Shown: positions 27,202-36,172, counted from the stretch's first letter. The stretch: 64,000 nt of DNA from Palsa-459 sp963841965 (GCA_963841965.1 CAWJES010000004.1:186001-250000), one strand, 5' to 3'. The notes: generated by a model from the letters alone, not told the origin. Made by a program: numbers and translations.

Positions 27202-28623
27202 GTGCCGTTCGACGTCGCCGACGCGTTTCGCGAAAATTGCGGGAAGCAGTTCGCACTGCATGCGGCACACCTCAACCCGCAGCTGCCCCGGGTGCTCAAG
27301 ACCCTCGGCTTCGATCGCACCTACGTGCGCGGCGAGGGACCCTGGCTGATCGACGACCGCGGAGAGCGGTACCTCGACCTGCTGAGCGGCTTCGGCGTGT
27401 TCGCGCTCGGCCGCGGCCACCCGGGCGTGAAGGCCGCCCTGCATCAGGCGATCGACCTCGACCTGCCGAGCATGGTCCAGATCGACTGCGCCGTGCTGCC
27501 GGGCCTGCTCGCCGAGGAGCTCTGCCGCCGGAGCCATCCGGGCATCTCGAGGGTCTACTTCTGCAACTCGGGCGCCGAGGCCGTCGAGTCGTCGATCAAG
27601 TTCGCCCGGGCGTTCACCAAGAAGCCGAGGATCGTCTACCTGTCGCACTCGTACCACGGCCTGACGCTGGGCGCGCTGTCGGTGAACGGGGGCGGCGGCT
27701 TCAAGGAGGGCTTCGGTCCCCTCCTCGCCGACGTCGAGGAGGTCCCGTTCGGGGATCTCGTCGCTCTCGAGGTGGCGCTCGGCAGGGGTGACGTGGCCGC
27801 GTTCATCGCCGAGCCCATCCAGGGCAAGGGAGTCTACGAGGCGCCCCCCGAGTACTGGCGCGGCGCCGAGCGAGCGTGCCGGGAGGCCGGGGCCCTCTTC
27901 ATCATGGACGAGGTCCAGACCGGCATCGGGCGGACCGGGACGTTCTGGTGCCATGAGCAGTTCGGCGTGGCGCCCGATTTGATCTGCGCCTCGAAGGCCC
28001 TGTCGGGCGGCTACGTGCCCGTCGCGGCCGTCCTCTCGCGAGACCACGTCTTCCGCGCTGTCTATTCGTCGATGGAGCGGGCCCTCGTCCACTCGACCAC
28101 GTTCAAGCAGAACCAGCTCGCGATGGTCGCCGGCCTCGCCACCCTCGCCGCGTTCGACGACGAGGGCGTGGTCGAGCATGCGCGGGCCATGGAGGGGGTC
28201 TGGCGGGACCGGTTCGCGCCGCTCGTCGAGAAGTACGAGATGGTCAGCGACTTCCGGGGCAAGGGTCAGATGCTCGCGATCGAGTTCGGGCCCCCCTCAA
28301 GCCCGCGGCTCAAGCGCTGGTGGTGGGCCGCCGAGCGGATCCGCCCGGCGTTCTTCGCCCAGACGGTCGTGCTCCCCCTGTTCCATCGACACCGCATCCT
28401 CACCCAGGTGGCGGCGGACAACGTGAACATCATCAAGTTCCTGCCCCCTCTGACCATGGGTGCAGAGGAGATCGACCTCGTCGCCGCGGCCTTCGACGAC
28501 GTGCTCGCAGACGCGCACCACGGCGGTGCGCTGCTTCGCGAGACGATGACCGCCATGGCGCGCGGGGCAGCGAGGCGACCGGCCCGGCACCGGACGCCGA
28601 GCCAGGTCCCATCGGCGCGATGA
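27202..28623 (+). CDS. Class III PLP aminotransferase, HpnO-like
   Basis: The protein has 473 residues. The PLP lysine is K265 (ICASKALSGGYVP), the cofactor Asp is in FIMDEVQTGIGRTG, and the N-terminal GVFALGRGHP motif is typical. The start HLNPQLPRVLKTLGFDRTYVRGEGPWL resembles HpnO-type aminotransferases, which make aminobacteriohopanetriol. Its stop overlaps the start of an HpnA-like gene (ATGA at 28620), which supports that reading. A generic ornithine- or diamine-type aminotransferase remains possible. No squalene-hopene cyclase is in the window. Confidence 0.75.
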   Translation: MPFDVADAFRENCGKQFALHAAHLNPQLPRVLKTLGFDRTYVRGEGPWLIDDRGERYLDLLSGFGVFALGRGHPGVKAALHQAIDLDLPSMVQIDCAVLPGLLAEELCRRSHPGISRVYFCNSGAEAVESSIKFARAFTKKPRIVYLSHSYHGLTLGALSVNGGGGFKEGFGPLLADVEEVPFGDLVALEVALGRGDVAAFIAEPIQGKGVYEAPPEYWRGAERACREAGALFIMDEVQTGIGRTGTFWCHEQFGVAPDLICASKALSGGYVPVAAVLSRDHVFRAVYSSMERALVHSTTFKQNQLAMVAGLATLAAFDDEGVVEHARAMEGVWRDRFAPLVEKYEMVSDFRGKGQMLAIEFGPPSSPRLKRWWWAAERIRPAFFAQTVVLPLFHRHRILTQVAADNVNIIKFLPPLTMGAEEIDLVAAAFDDVLADAHHGGALLRETMTAMARGAARRPARHRTPSQVPSAR

Positions 28624-29681
28624 CGACGATCGAGGCCGGTGACCAGGTCGTCGTCACCGGCGCCGGGGGTTTCATCGGCTCAGCGGTCGCACGTGCCCTG
28701 CACGCGAAGGGGGCCTTGGTCCGCGCGGTCGTGCAACCTGGCACCGAGGCGCTCGCATCCGAAGCGCTCGCAGGGCTCGACGCCTCCCTCGTGACGGCCG
28801 ACATCGCTGATGCGGCGGGCCTCGACGGTGTCTTTGACGGGGCGCGCTTCTGCTTCCACATCGCTGCGCTGTACTCGTTCTGGCCGAAGGACCCGGATCC
28901 CTACTACCGGACCAACGTCGAGGGGAGCCGCAACGTCGTTGCCGGAGCGACGATCGCCGGCGTGGAGAGGATCTGCTACACCTCCTCGGTTGCGACCATC
29001 GGGCTCGAGTCCACGGGGAGCGGCGGCGAGGCCACCGAGGGCGACTACGCGCACGTCGAGCACCTCTTCGGCAACTACAAGCGCTCCAAGTACGTGGCGG
29101 AGCACGAGGTGCTGCGCCTCGCCGCCCAGGGCGCACCCGTCGTCCTCACCCAACCCACGTTCCCCGTGGGTCCCGGAGACCGCCGACCGACGCCGACGGG
29201 CAAGCTCGTCCTCGACTTCCTCAACGGGAGGATCCCCGGGTACGTCGACACCACGCTCAACGTCGTGCACGTCGACGACCTCGCCGCAGGGCACCTCCTC
29301 GCGATGGAGCGCGGGCGCCAGGGCACGAGCTACATCCTCGGCGGCGAAAACCTGACGATGCGTGCGTTCGTGGAGCTGCTCGCGTCGGTCACCGGGCTGC
29401 GTGCGCCAACCATCCGGGTCCCGAACTCAGTCTCGCTGCTCGCCGCGCGAGCGAGCGACCTCGTCGAGGCCGGCCTGCTGCGACGCGAGCCGCACGTCCC
29501 CCTCGAGGGGGCGCGCATGTCCGCCACCCAGATGCGCTACGACGACGCGAGGGCACGTGACGAACTGGGTTACGTCTCGCGGCCGGCTGTCGAGGCGCTG
29601 GTGGACGCGACTCGCTTCTTCCTCGACACAGGCAGGGTCGACGAGAAGCACGCCGCCGCGATCACCCTGCGTGGTGGCTAG
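28620..29681 (+). CDS. HpnA-like hopanoid-associated NAD-dependent epimerase
   Basis: This 353-residue extended SDR has TGAGGFIGS (residues 13-21) and Y153/K157 in GNYKRSKYVAEHE. The run CYTSSVATIGL, PTPTGKLVLDFLNGRIPGYVDTTLNVVHVDDLAAGHLLA and YILGGENLTMR closely follows the HpnA pattern. HpnA is thought to act in hopanoid side-chain sugar processing, though its reaction is not firmly assigned. It is coupled to the aminotransferase by ATGA. Confidence 0.78.
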   Translation: MTTIEAGDQVVVTGAGGFIGSAVARALHAKGALVRAVVQPGTEALASEALAGLDASLVTADIADAAGLDGVFDGARFCFHIAALYSFWPKDPDPYYRTNVEGSRNVVAGATIAGVERICYTSSVATIGLESTGSGGEATEGDYAHVEHLFGNYKRSKYVAEHEVLRLAAQGAPVVLTQPTFPVGPGDRRPTPTGKLVLDFLNGRIPGYVDTTLNVVHVDDLAAGHLLAMERGRQGTSYILGGENLTMRAFVELLASVTGLRAPTIRVPNSVSLLAARASDLVEAGLLRREPHVPLEGARMSATQMRYDDARARDELGYVSRPAVEALVDATRFFLDTGRVDEKHAAAITLRGG

Positions 29682-29727
29682 GCCGCCGACACAGCATCCC
29701 GCTCGCGCCTTCGGGCCCATGAGCCGG

Positions 29728-29733
29728 TACATT
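29728..29733 (+). promoter_or_regulatory. Leaderless -10 box for aminopeptidase P
   Basis: TACATT lies 6 nt before ATG 29740. This selects 29740 over the ATG at 29719 and the longer open frame upstream. Confidence 0.5.
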
Positions 29734-29739
29734 TCTCCA

Positions 29740-31236
29740 ATGAGCGACAACGAGTCGACATACCCGGATCCGGACGTCTCGGAGCACTTCCCCGAGAGCG
29801 ACCACTGGATCTGGGCGGGCACGCACCGTCCACCGGTGCCGAAGCCGATGGCCGAGCTCATGACGAGGGATCGCGCGCCGACGTCCATCGACGAGCCGGA
29901 GCACCCCGCGGCGGCGTTCACCGCGCGGCGCCGGGCACTCACCCAGGCGAGCTTCCCCGATCGGGTGCTCGTGATCCCGACGGGCGGCCCGACGGTCCGC
30001 TCCAACGATACCGACTACCGATTCCGGCCGGGATCGGACTTCTTCTGGCTGACCGCGTGCGACGACGTGGACGGCGTGCTGGTCATCCACCCCACCTCGC
30101 ACGTCAGCGTCGCGACCCTCTACCTCGAGGGCCGCAGGGACGCCAGCACCCACCAGTTCTACAGCGACGACCGGTACGGGGAGCTCTGGGTCGGACCTCG
30201 CCGCGGCCTTGCCGAGGCACGCCACCGCTGGGGGATCGAGACTGCGCCGCTCGAGTCGCTCGAGAAGGACCTCTTCGCGGCCGGGCTTGACACGGTGGCC
30301 GTGCTGCGGGGCTTCGACGGCGCCCTCGATGAGATGTTGCCAGAGACGGACACGGACGCGGCGCTCGCGGCGGCCCTCGCGGAGCTGCGCCTCACCAAGG
30401 ACGACTACGAGATCGCCAGGCTCGGAGAGGCGGTGGATCTCACGATCCTCGGCTTCGAGGACGTGGTGCGCGCGCTGCCGACGGCTGTCGGGAAGAGCGA
30501 GCGCGTCGTCGAGGGCATCTTCCACCTGCGCGCACGGACCGGCGGCAACGATGTCGGGTACAACACGATCGCCGCCGCCGGCGCCCACGCGACGATCTTG
30601 CACTGGATGCGCAACGACGGCGATATCCGGCCCGGCGAGCTCCTCCTCCTCGACGCCGGCGTCGAGGGACACGACCTGTACACCGCCGACGTGACCCGGA
30701 CGATGCCGATCTCGGGGACCTTCACGACCGAGCAGCGCGAGATCTACGAGATCGTGCTCGCAGCGGCGGACGCGGGCATCGCCGCCGTGCGGCCGGGCGC
30801 GCATTTCCAGGATCCGCACCGGGCTGCCAGCGCGGTGCTCGCCCAGGGCCTGTTCGACCTCGGCATCCTCAAGGTCGGCCCCGATGAGGCCATGCGCAAA
30901 GAGCTCCCGCTCCTCTACCGCTACATGCCGCACGGAACATCGCACATGCTCGGCATCGACGTCCACGACTGCGCCAACGCGCGACGCGAGATGAACAAGG
31001 GCGGTCACCTCGCTGCCGGCTACGTGCTCACCGTCGAGCCGGGCCTCTACTTCCAGCCCGGCGACCTGTCGGTCCCCGAGCGGTACCGGGGCATCGGCGT
31101 GCGCATCGAGGACGACATCCTCGTGACTGAGCGGGGATCCCGGAACCTGTCTGCGGCGCTCCCGAGGGGCCCCGACGAGATCGAGTCGTGGATGCGCTCG
31201 CTCTGGGCGCTGCCAGCACCCAACCTCGGCCTGTAG
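29740..31236 (+). CDS. pepP: Xaa-Pro aminopeptidase (aminopeptidase P, M24B)
   Basis: The protein has 498 residues. An N-terminal creatinase-like domain (FRPGSDFFWLTACDD, LYLEGRRD) precedes a pita-bread catalytic domain with all five metal ligands. These are Asp in LLLDAGVEG, Asp in YTADVTRTM, His in HGTSHMLGIDVHD, Glu in TVEPGLYF and Glu in RIEDDILV. It removes N-terminal residues preceding proline in the cytoplasm. It is a single gene converging with corA. Confidence 0.9.
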   Translation: MSDNESTYPDPDVSEHFPESDHWIWAGTHRPPVPKPMAELMTRDRAPTSIDEPEHPAAAFTARRRALTQASFPDRVLVIPTGGPTVRSNDTDYRFRPGSDFFWLTACDDVDGVLVIHPTSHVSVATLYLEGRRDASTHQFYSDDRYGELWVGPRRGLAEARHRWGIETAPLESLEKDLFAAGLDTVAVLRGFDGALDEMLPETDTDAALAAALAELRLTKDDYEIARLGEAVDLTILGFEDVVRALPTAVGKSERVVEGIFHLRARTGGNDVGYNTIAAAGAHATILHWMRNDGDIRPGELLLLDAGVEGHDLYTADVTRTMPISGTFTTEQREIYEIVLAAADAGIAAVRPGAHFQDPHRAASAVLAQGLFDLGILKVGPDEAMRKELPLLYRYMPHGTSHMLGIDVHDCANARREMNKGGHLAAGYVLTVEPGLYFQPGDLSVPERYRGIGVRIEDDILVTERGSRNLSAALPRGPDEIESWMRSLWALPAPNLGL

Positions 31237-31260
31237 CAGTCCGATTTGCCTGGGGGCCTG

Positions 31261-32286
31261 CTAGTTCGTCGGCCCGCCGAGCCAGCCGCGCTTCTTGAAG
31301 AGGACCCCGAGGGCCACGACCGCCGCGAGTTCGAGGCCGATGCCCCAGATGGCGAAGGCCCAGGGCGACCGGATGTTGGTCACCAGATACGCGAAGTTCT
31401 GACCGAAGAAGCCCGTGAGGAAGCTGAGCGGCAGGAAGATCGTGGCGATGATCGCCAGCTGCTTCATGATCAGGTTCAGCCGGTTGGACACCGTCGAGAT
31501 GTGCGTGTCCATCACACCGGACAGCAGGTCCCGGTAGCCGTCAACGAGGTCGCTGATCCGGATCAGGTGGTCGTAGAGGTCGCGGAAGTAGGTGGCCGCG
31601 ATAGGCGACGACCCCGGCAGCGTGATGATCCCCGCGGTCAGGGTCGCGAACATGTCGCGCTGCGGGGTCACCACCTTGCGGACGGTGAGCAGTTGGCGCT
31701 TCATCTGGAAGAGCTCGCCCAGCTGCGCCTCGGTCGGCTGCTTCAGGATCTCGTCCTCGAGCTCGTCGATCCGGTCGTCGAACGTCGAGAGCACCGGGAA
31801 GTAGGAGTCGACCAGGGCATCGACGACCAGATAGACGAGCGCGTTCGAGGGGCTCGATGTCACCGACAGCGGATGCTGGGCGATCCGATGGCGGACCTGC
31901 TCGAGCGAGACGCAGGTGCCCTGGTGCAGGATCACCACGTACCGGTCGCTGAAGAAGATGTGGACCTCCTCAGTCCCCTGCAGCCCGTCGAGCGCGCCGT
32001 GGACGACCATGTAGTCGTAGCCGTCGTACTCGTCGATCTTCGGCCGCTGCCCGAAGTGATCCGCATCCTCGACGGCCAGCGGATGGAACTTGAACACGTC
32101 GGCCAGCAGGCCCTGGATCTCGTCGGGTTCCTCACTGGCATCAGCCTCGATCCAGAAGAAGGCCGATCCCGACAGGGCGGCGGCAGCCGCCTCGGCCGTC
32201 AGCTCGACAGGGGGACCGTCCGTCGTGAGCGTCCCGTGCACATGTGAAGTCTGCCGAGTGCGCCACGCGATCCCCGGGATGCTCAT
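31261..32286 (-). CDS. CorA-family divalent cation transporter with GQN motif
   Basis: The 341-residue protein has a long cytoplasmic alpha/beta domain, a long stalk helix and two C-terminal membrane helices (about 283-303 and 316-335). The pore motif, usually GMN, reads FFGQNFAYL. Charged residues RSPW follow in the loop, and a basic C-terminus, KKRGWLGG, ends the protein. Mg2+ or Co2+ uptake is the family role. The Met-to-Gln change at the selectivity motif occurs in some actinobacterial members and makes the ion uncertain. The start ATG 32286 is not well supported; a GTG near 32239 is possible. It is divergent from the small metallopeptidase. Confidence 0.82.
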   Translation of the reverse strand: MSIPGIAWRTRQTSHVHGTLTTDGPPVELTAEAAAAALSGSAFFWIEADASEEPDEIQGLLADVFKFHPLAVEDADHFGQRPKIDEYDGYDYMVVHGALDGLQGTEEVHIFFSDRYVVILHQGTCVSLEQVRHRIAQHPLSVTSSPSNALVYLVVDALVDSYFPVLSTFDDRIDELEDEILKQPTEAQLGELFQMKRQLLTVRKVVTPQRDMFATLTAGIITLPGSSPIAATYFRDLYDHLIRISDLVDGYRDLLSGVMDTHISTVSNRLNLIMKQLAIIATIFLPLSFLTGFFGQNFAYLVTNIRSPWAFAIWGIGLELAAVVALGVLFKKRGWLGGPTN

Positions 32287-32300
32287 CGAGGCGCCGTCAC

Positions 32301-32306
32301 TACGCT
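32301..32306 (+). promoter_or_regulatory. Leaderless -10 box for the small metallopeptidase
   Basis: TACGCT lies 6 nt before GTG 32313. This decides the start, excluding the 23 extra upstream codons in the same frame. Confidence 0.5.
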
Positions 32307-32312
32307 CGTCGC

Positions 32313-32660
32313 GTGTACCTGGTCACAACCGAGCGGTTCGAGGAGTTCATGGCCGAGGCGCTTGCCGACATCCCCCCGCATCTGGCGAACGAGATCGAGA
32401 ATGTGGCCTTCTTCGTGGAGGACGACGCCGACGGCCGCAGCCTCTTCGGGCTCTACGAGGGCATCCCCCTGACGAAGCGCGGCCCGCTCAGCTACAACGG
32501 CGTCATGCCCGACCGGATCACCCTGTACCGCAACGCGATCTGCAGTCGCTGCGACACCGAGGACGAAGTCCGCGCCCAGGTGCGCAAGACGATGCTCCAC
32601 GAGGTCGCGCACCACTTCGGGATCGGCGACCCGCGACTCGAGGAGCTCGGTTGGGCGTAA
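32313..32660 (+). CDS. Small zincin-like metallopeptidase
   Basis: The 115-residue protein of the minimal zincin family (PF06262/DUF1025 type) has the zinc-binding HEVAHHFGIGDPRLEELGWA at its C-terminus and the conserved GPLSYNGVMPDRITLYRNAI in the middle. The N-terminal MYLVTTERFEEFMAEAL is usual for the family. The cellular substrate is unknown. The start is defined by promoter spacing. It is divergent from CorA, with about 26 nt between starts, so the two promoters must interleave. Confidence 0.82.
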   Translation: MYLVTTERFEEFMAEALADIPPHLANEIENVAFFVEDDADGRSLFGLYEGIPLTKRGPLSYNGVMPDRITLYRNAICSRCDTEDEVRAQVRKTMLHEVAHHFGIGDPRLEELGWA

Positions 32661-32756
32661 GGGGTCCGTAAGAACCTCCACCGAGTTCCCTGATCGTGCA
32701 CGTGTGAGGGCCTTGGCGAGGATCTCGCACGCCGGTCGATGGCTACCATCCGCGAC

Positions 32757-32843
32757 GTGTCGGCGCTTCTGGACCTGTCGAGCGTGCCACGCGCCCGCGA
32801 GACTGGCGGAGCCGATCACGCCTCAGACTGCGCGGCGCCCTGA
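32757..32843 (+). CDS. Short open frame behind a leaderless promoter box; possibly the amidase 5' end
   Basis: TACCAT (32744-32749) and a 7-nt spacer precede GTG 32757, the same layout as proven-looking neighbours, but this GTG opens only 28 codons. The amidase frame, two positions away, is open through the whole stretch with no ATG or GTG before 32891 and encodes an Arg-rich stretch just before its hydrophobic segment. A lost base here could have separated the amidase from its start. Otherwise this is a leader peptide or chance. Confidence 0.25.
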   Translation: MSALLDLSSVPRARETGGADHASDCAAP

Positions 32844-32890
32844 CGAGGTCGCGATCGAGCGGCCGATCGCGTCGGCGGCGCTGGCCGAAG

Positions 32891-33781
32891 GTGGCCGTGA
32901 TCCTGCTCCTGGTCCTGGTCCTCGCTGCGGCTGCGGTTGCGGTCGTCGCCGAGCGCGCCATCACCGATCGTCGGGACGCTGGGCAGCCCCTCGATGCCGC
33001 GTACTTCGCCGCCGGCTCGTGCGAGTCGTTCGCGCCGACCGCCGGGAACCGGCACCTCACGGTCTTCCTCGACGCCGGGCACGGCGGCATCGACCCCGGT
33101 GGCGTCGGGAGCACGTCCTCGGGGACGGCGATCGCCGAGTCGACCCTCACGCTCCCGGTGGAGCTCGACGCAATGGCACTGCTCCGATCCGACGGCTACC
33201 GCGTGGTCGTGTCGAGGACCACCCAGACGACGGTGCTGCGCCTGACGCCGGCCGACGTCGACGGAAGGCTCCTCACCCTCATCGGCGCGCACGACGACGT
33301 CGCGGCCCGCGACGTCTGCGCGAACCTGGCGAGGGCGAATGTCCTCGTCGGGATCTACTTCGATGCGGGCGGGTCGCCCTCGGACGCGGGCAGCCTCACC
33401 GCGTACGATGCCGACCGCCCCTTCTCCCAGCAGAGCCTGCAGCTCGCCGACCTCGTCCAGCACGACGTGGTCGCCGACCTCGACGCGCAGGGGTGGCAGA
33501 TCCCCGACGACGGCGTCCAGGACGACACCCAGCTCGGCTCCTACGTCGGCTCACCCTCGTCGGGGGGAATCGCCGCCGGGGCCGCCGCCTACGACCACTT
33601 GCTCCTCCTCGGACCCGCGGCCCCCGGGTTCTTCACGACCCCGAGCCAGATGCCCGGCACGGTCATCGAGCCGCTCTACCTCACCGACCCGTTCGAGGGC
33701 ACGATTGCGGCCAGCGCACTCGGGCAGCACGTGATCGCGAGAGGCATCGCCAGCGCGGTCGAACAGGACCTCGGCGGCTGA
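32891..33781 (+). CDS. N-acetylmuramoyl-L-alanine amidase-like protein lacking one zinc ligand
   Basis: The 296-residue protein is anchored or secreted by an N-terminal hydrophobic segment (residues 2-20). The Amidase_3 fold shows FLDAGHGGIDPGG with H64 and AIAEST with E83. The third zinc ligand, normally His in SIHAN, is Y156 (VGIYFDAGG). A late Glu is kept in TVIEPLYLTDPFE. It may be inactive, use altered metal binding, or act as a peptidoglycan-binding regulator. The start at GTG 32891 is uncertain (see the short frame upstream). The 3' end overlaps the malic enzyme frame on the other strand by 231 nt. Confidence 0.75.
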   Translation: MAVILLLVLVLAAAAVAVVAERAITDRRDAGQPLDAAYFAAGSCESFAPTAGNRHLTVFLDAGHGGIDPGGVGSTSSGTAIAESTLTLPVELDAMALLRSDGYRVVVSRTTQTTVLRLTPADVDGRLLTLIGAHDDVAARDVCANLARANVLVGIYFDAGGSPSDAGSLTAYDADRPFSQQSLQLADLVQHDVVADLDAQGWQIPDDGVQDDTQLGSYVGSPSSGGIAAGAAAYDHLLLLGPAAPGFFTTPSQMPGTVIEPLYLTDPFEGTIAASALGQHVIARGIASAVEQDLGG

Positions 33782-35170
33782 GGTCCGCGGCCCGGTGAGG
33801 ACGACCTGCTCGACGGCCGCGGCGACCGCCGTGACGACGCTCGGGTTGAAGACGGTGGGCACGATGTACTCGGCGGTGAGCTCCGTTGCGGTGACGACGT
33901 CGGCGATCGCCCTGCCTGCTGCGATCTCCACCTCCTCAGTGACCTTCTTGGCACCGGCGTCGAGGAGGCCGCGGAAGATGCCGGGGAAGGCAAGCACGTT
34001 GTTGATCTGGTTCGGTTCGTCACTCCGACCGGTCGCCACGATCGCCGCGTAGCGCCGGGCGATAACGGGGTCGATCTCGGGGTCGGGGTTCGCGAGCGCG
34101 AAGACGATGGCGTCCGGCGCCAGGAGCTTGAGGTGCTCCTCGTGGACGAGGTCGGGGCCGGAGACGCCGATAAGGATGTCCGCACCGGCCATCGCATCGG
34201 CGAGCGAGCCGGTTCGCCGCTCGACGTTGGTGTGCTGCGCCAGCCACCGCCGGTCCTCGTCGAGGCGGGTGTCGGTCTCGTCGATGATCCCGTTGCGGTT
34301 CACGCCGATGATGTCGCCGATCCCCTCGGCGAGCAGCAGCTTGCTGATCGCCACTCCGGCAGCGCCGACGCCGAGCACGACTGCCCTGACATCCTTCATC
34401 TGCTTTCCCACGACGCGCAGCGCGTTGAGCAGGGCTGCGAACACCACCGTCGCCGTGCCGTGCTGGTCGTCATGGAATACCGGGATGTCGAGCAGCTCGC
34501 GGAGGCGCGCCTCCACCTCGAAGCACCGGGGTGCCGAGATGTCCTCGAGGTTGATCCCGCCATAGACCGGGGCGATGCACTCGACGATGCGGACGATCTC
34601 GTCGACGTCCTGGGTCGCCAGGCATACGGGCCACGCGTCGATGCCCGCGAAGCGCTTGAACAGCAGGGCTTTGCCCTCCATCACCGGCAATGCGGCCTCC
34701 GGCCCGATATTGCCCAGCCCGAGGACTGCGGAGCCGTCGGTGACGACCGCGACCGAGTTGCGCTTGATCGTCAGGTTCCTCGCGACGGACGGGTCCTTCG
34801 CGATGGCCATCGAGATGCGCGCCACCCCGGGCGTGTACGCCATGGACAGGTCGTCGCGCGTCTTGAGCGAGACCTTCGGCTCCACGGAGATCGTCCCGCC
34901 GAGGTGCAGGAGGAACGTCCGGTCGCTCATCGCCACGACGTGCGCGCCATCGACGGACTCGACAGCTGTGCGGAGCCGCTCGGAGTGGCCGTCGTCCGTC
35001 GCGTTGCACGTGAGGTCCACGATCATCCGCTTCGCGTTCGGCTCGACGACGTCCAGCGCGGTGACCGCGCCGCCGGCGTCGCCGACAGCGGTCGTGACCG
35101 CGCCGATGCCCGAGGCGTGATCGAGCTCGACGCGCATGGTGACGGAATAGGAGGCGCTGGGAACACTCAT
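33551..35170 (-). CDS. Malic enzyme with N-terminal ACT domain and aberrant C-terminal extension
   Basis: Residues about 10-85 form an ACT domain. The malic enzyme core follows: MAYTPGVARIS, KRNSVAVVTDGSAVLGLGNIGP, HDDQHGTATV and GVGAAGVAISKLL. It decarboxylates malate to pyruvate with NAD(P). The core ends near VVTAVAAAVEQVVLTG; the last 75 or so residues are Arg/Gly-rich and read antisense through the amidase gene, so the original stop near 33790 has probably been lost. ATG 35170 has TAGGTT at 7 nt (35178-35183), giving it a leaderless promoter separate from the pst genes upstream. Confidence 0.85.
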   Translation of the reverse strand: MSVPSASYSVTMRVELDHASGIGAVTTAVGDAGGAVTALDVVEPNAKRMIVDLTCNATDDGHSERLRTAVESVDGAHVVAMSDRTFLLHLGGTISVEPKVSLKTRDDLSMAYTPGVARISMAIAKDPSVARNLTIKRNSVAVVTDGSAVLGLGNIGPEAALPVMEGKALLFKRFAGIDAWPVCLATQDVDEIVRIVECIAPVYGGINLEDISAPRCFEVEARLRELLDIPVFHDDQHGTATVVFAALLNALRVVGKQMKDVRAVVLGVGAAGVAISKLLLAEGIGDIIGVNRNGIIDETDTRLDEDRRWLAQHTNVERRTGSLADAMAGADILIGVSGPDLVHEEHLKLLAPDAIVFALANPDPEIDPVIARRYAAIVATGRSDEPNQINNVLAFPGIFRGLLDAGAKKVTEEVEIAAGRAIADVVTATELTAEYIVPTVFNPSVVTAVAAAVEQVVLTGPRTSAAEVLFDRAGDASRDHVLPECAGRNRALERVGEVERLDDRAGHLARGREEPGGRGSEEEQVVVGGGPGGDSPRRG

Positions 35171-35177
35171 GGCGTCG

Positions 35178-35183
35178 AACCTA
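35178..35183 (-). promoter_or_regulatory. Leaderless -10 box for the malic enzyme gene
   Basis: On the minus strand TAGGTT is followed by 7 nt and ATG 35170. It lies in the 84-nt gap after pstA and argues that malic enzyme is not simply the last gene of the pst operon. Confidence 0.5.
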
Positions 35184-35254
35184 CAGCGTCCCGCGGAGGG
35201 GCACCCGAGGTGGGGCTCCGACCACGCTGCGGCGGCACGCCGGCGACCGGCGGC

Positions 35255-36172
35255 TCACGTCCGCTCCCTGGCCAGATATGCGGCGGTCAGGCGGCTCCCG
35301 ATGTTGAGCGTGAAGACGAACACCATGAGCAGGAGCGCCGCCCCCCACGCAACCTGGACGAGCTCGGCGGACGGCTGGCTGGAGTCGTTGTAGATGACCA
35401 GGGGCAGCGCGTCCATCGGCTTCGTCGGGTTCCACTGCAGGTACTGGTTCCCGAAGATCGTGAGCAGGAGCGGCGCGGTCTCGCCGATGCCGCGGGCGAT
35501 GGCGAGCAGGACGCCGGTGATCACCCCGGGCAGTGCCGTCGGCAGCGTGATGCGCCGGTCGAGGGTCGCCTCGCGCGCGCCCAGGGCAAGCCCCGCCTCG
35601 CGAAGGTCCGGATCCACGTTCCGGAAGGCTGTCTCGCTCGCGCGAATGATCACGGGCAGCATGATGAGCCCGATCGCGAACGCGCCTGCGATGCCGCTGT
35701 ACTGCTCCCCGTCGTTGCGCACGATGGCGATGTACCCGAAGATGCCGATCGTGATGGACGGCACCCCCGTCATCACGTCGGCGGTGAACCTGGTGCCGTA
35801 GGCGAACCTTCCCCCGGACCCCGAGAGGAAGAGGCCCGCGCCCAGCCCGAGCGGGACGGACACCGCTGTCGCGATACCTCCGATGACGAGGGTGCCGACG
35901 ATCGCGTTCCACACTCCGCCGCCCTCGATCCCCTCGGGGACGGTCACCTGCGTGAAGAAGTCCGCATTCCATGCCGGGAGTCCCTTGATGATCACGTAGA
36001 TGAGGACACCCAGCAGCGGCACGATCGCGATCGCGAGGAAGGCCCAGCAGAGCCCGACCTGGATCCTCGATGCCAAGAGCCGGCGCTTCAGTGTCGCCGT
36101 CGCCGTCGACTGGACCAGCTGGCGGCGGGCCACCATGGGGTCCACCATGGCCTCGAACGGGTCGGCGGTCAT
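35255..36172 (-). CDS. pstA: Phosphate ABC transporter permease PstA
   Basis: The 305-residue membrane protein has six predicted helices and the binding-protein-dependent permease loop EAGLALGAREATLDRRITLPTALPGVITGVLLAIARGIGETAPLL, which contacts the ATPase PstB. TGVPSITIGIFGYIAIV is typical of PstA. ATG 36172 overlaps the pstC stop (ATGA). The ATPase gene pstB, normally next, is absent; malic enzyme follows instead. Confidence 0.92.
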   Translation of the reverse strand: MTADPFEAMVDPMVARRQLVQSTATATLKRRLLASRIQVGLCWAFLAIAIVPLLGVLIYVIIKGLPAWNADFFTQVTVPEGIEGGGVWNAIVGTLVIGGIATAVSVPLGLGAGLFLSGSGGRFAYGTRFTADVMTGVPSITIGIFGYIAIVRNDGEQYSGIAGAFAIGLIMLPVIIRASETAFRNVDPDLREAGLALGAREATLDRRITLPTALPGVITGVLLAIARGIGETAPLLLTIFGNQYLQWNPTKPMDALPLVIYNDSSQPSAELVQVAWGAALLLMVFVFTLNIGSRLTAAYLARERT

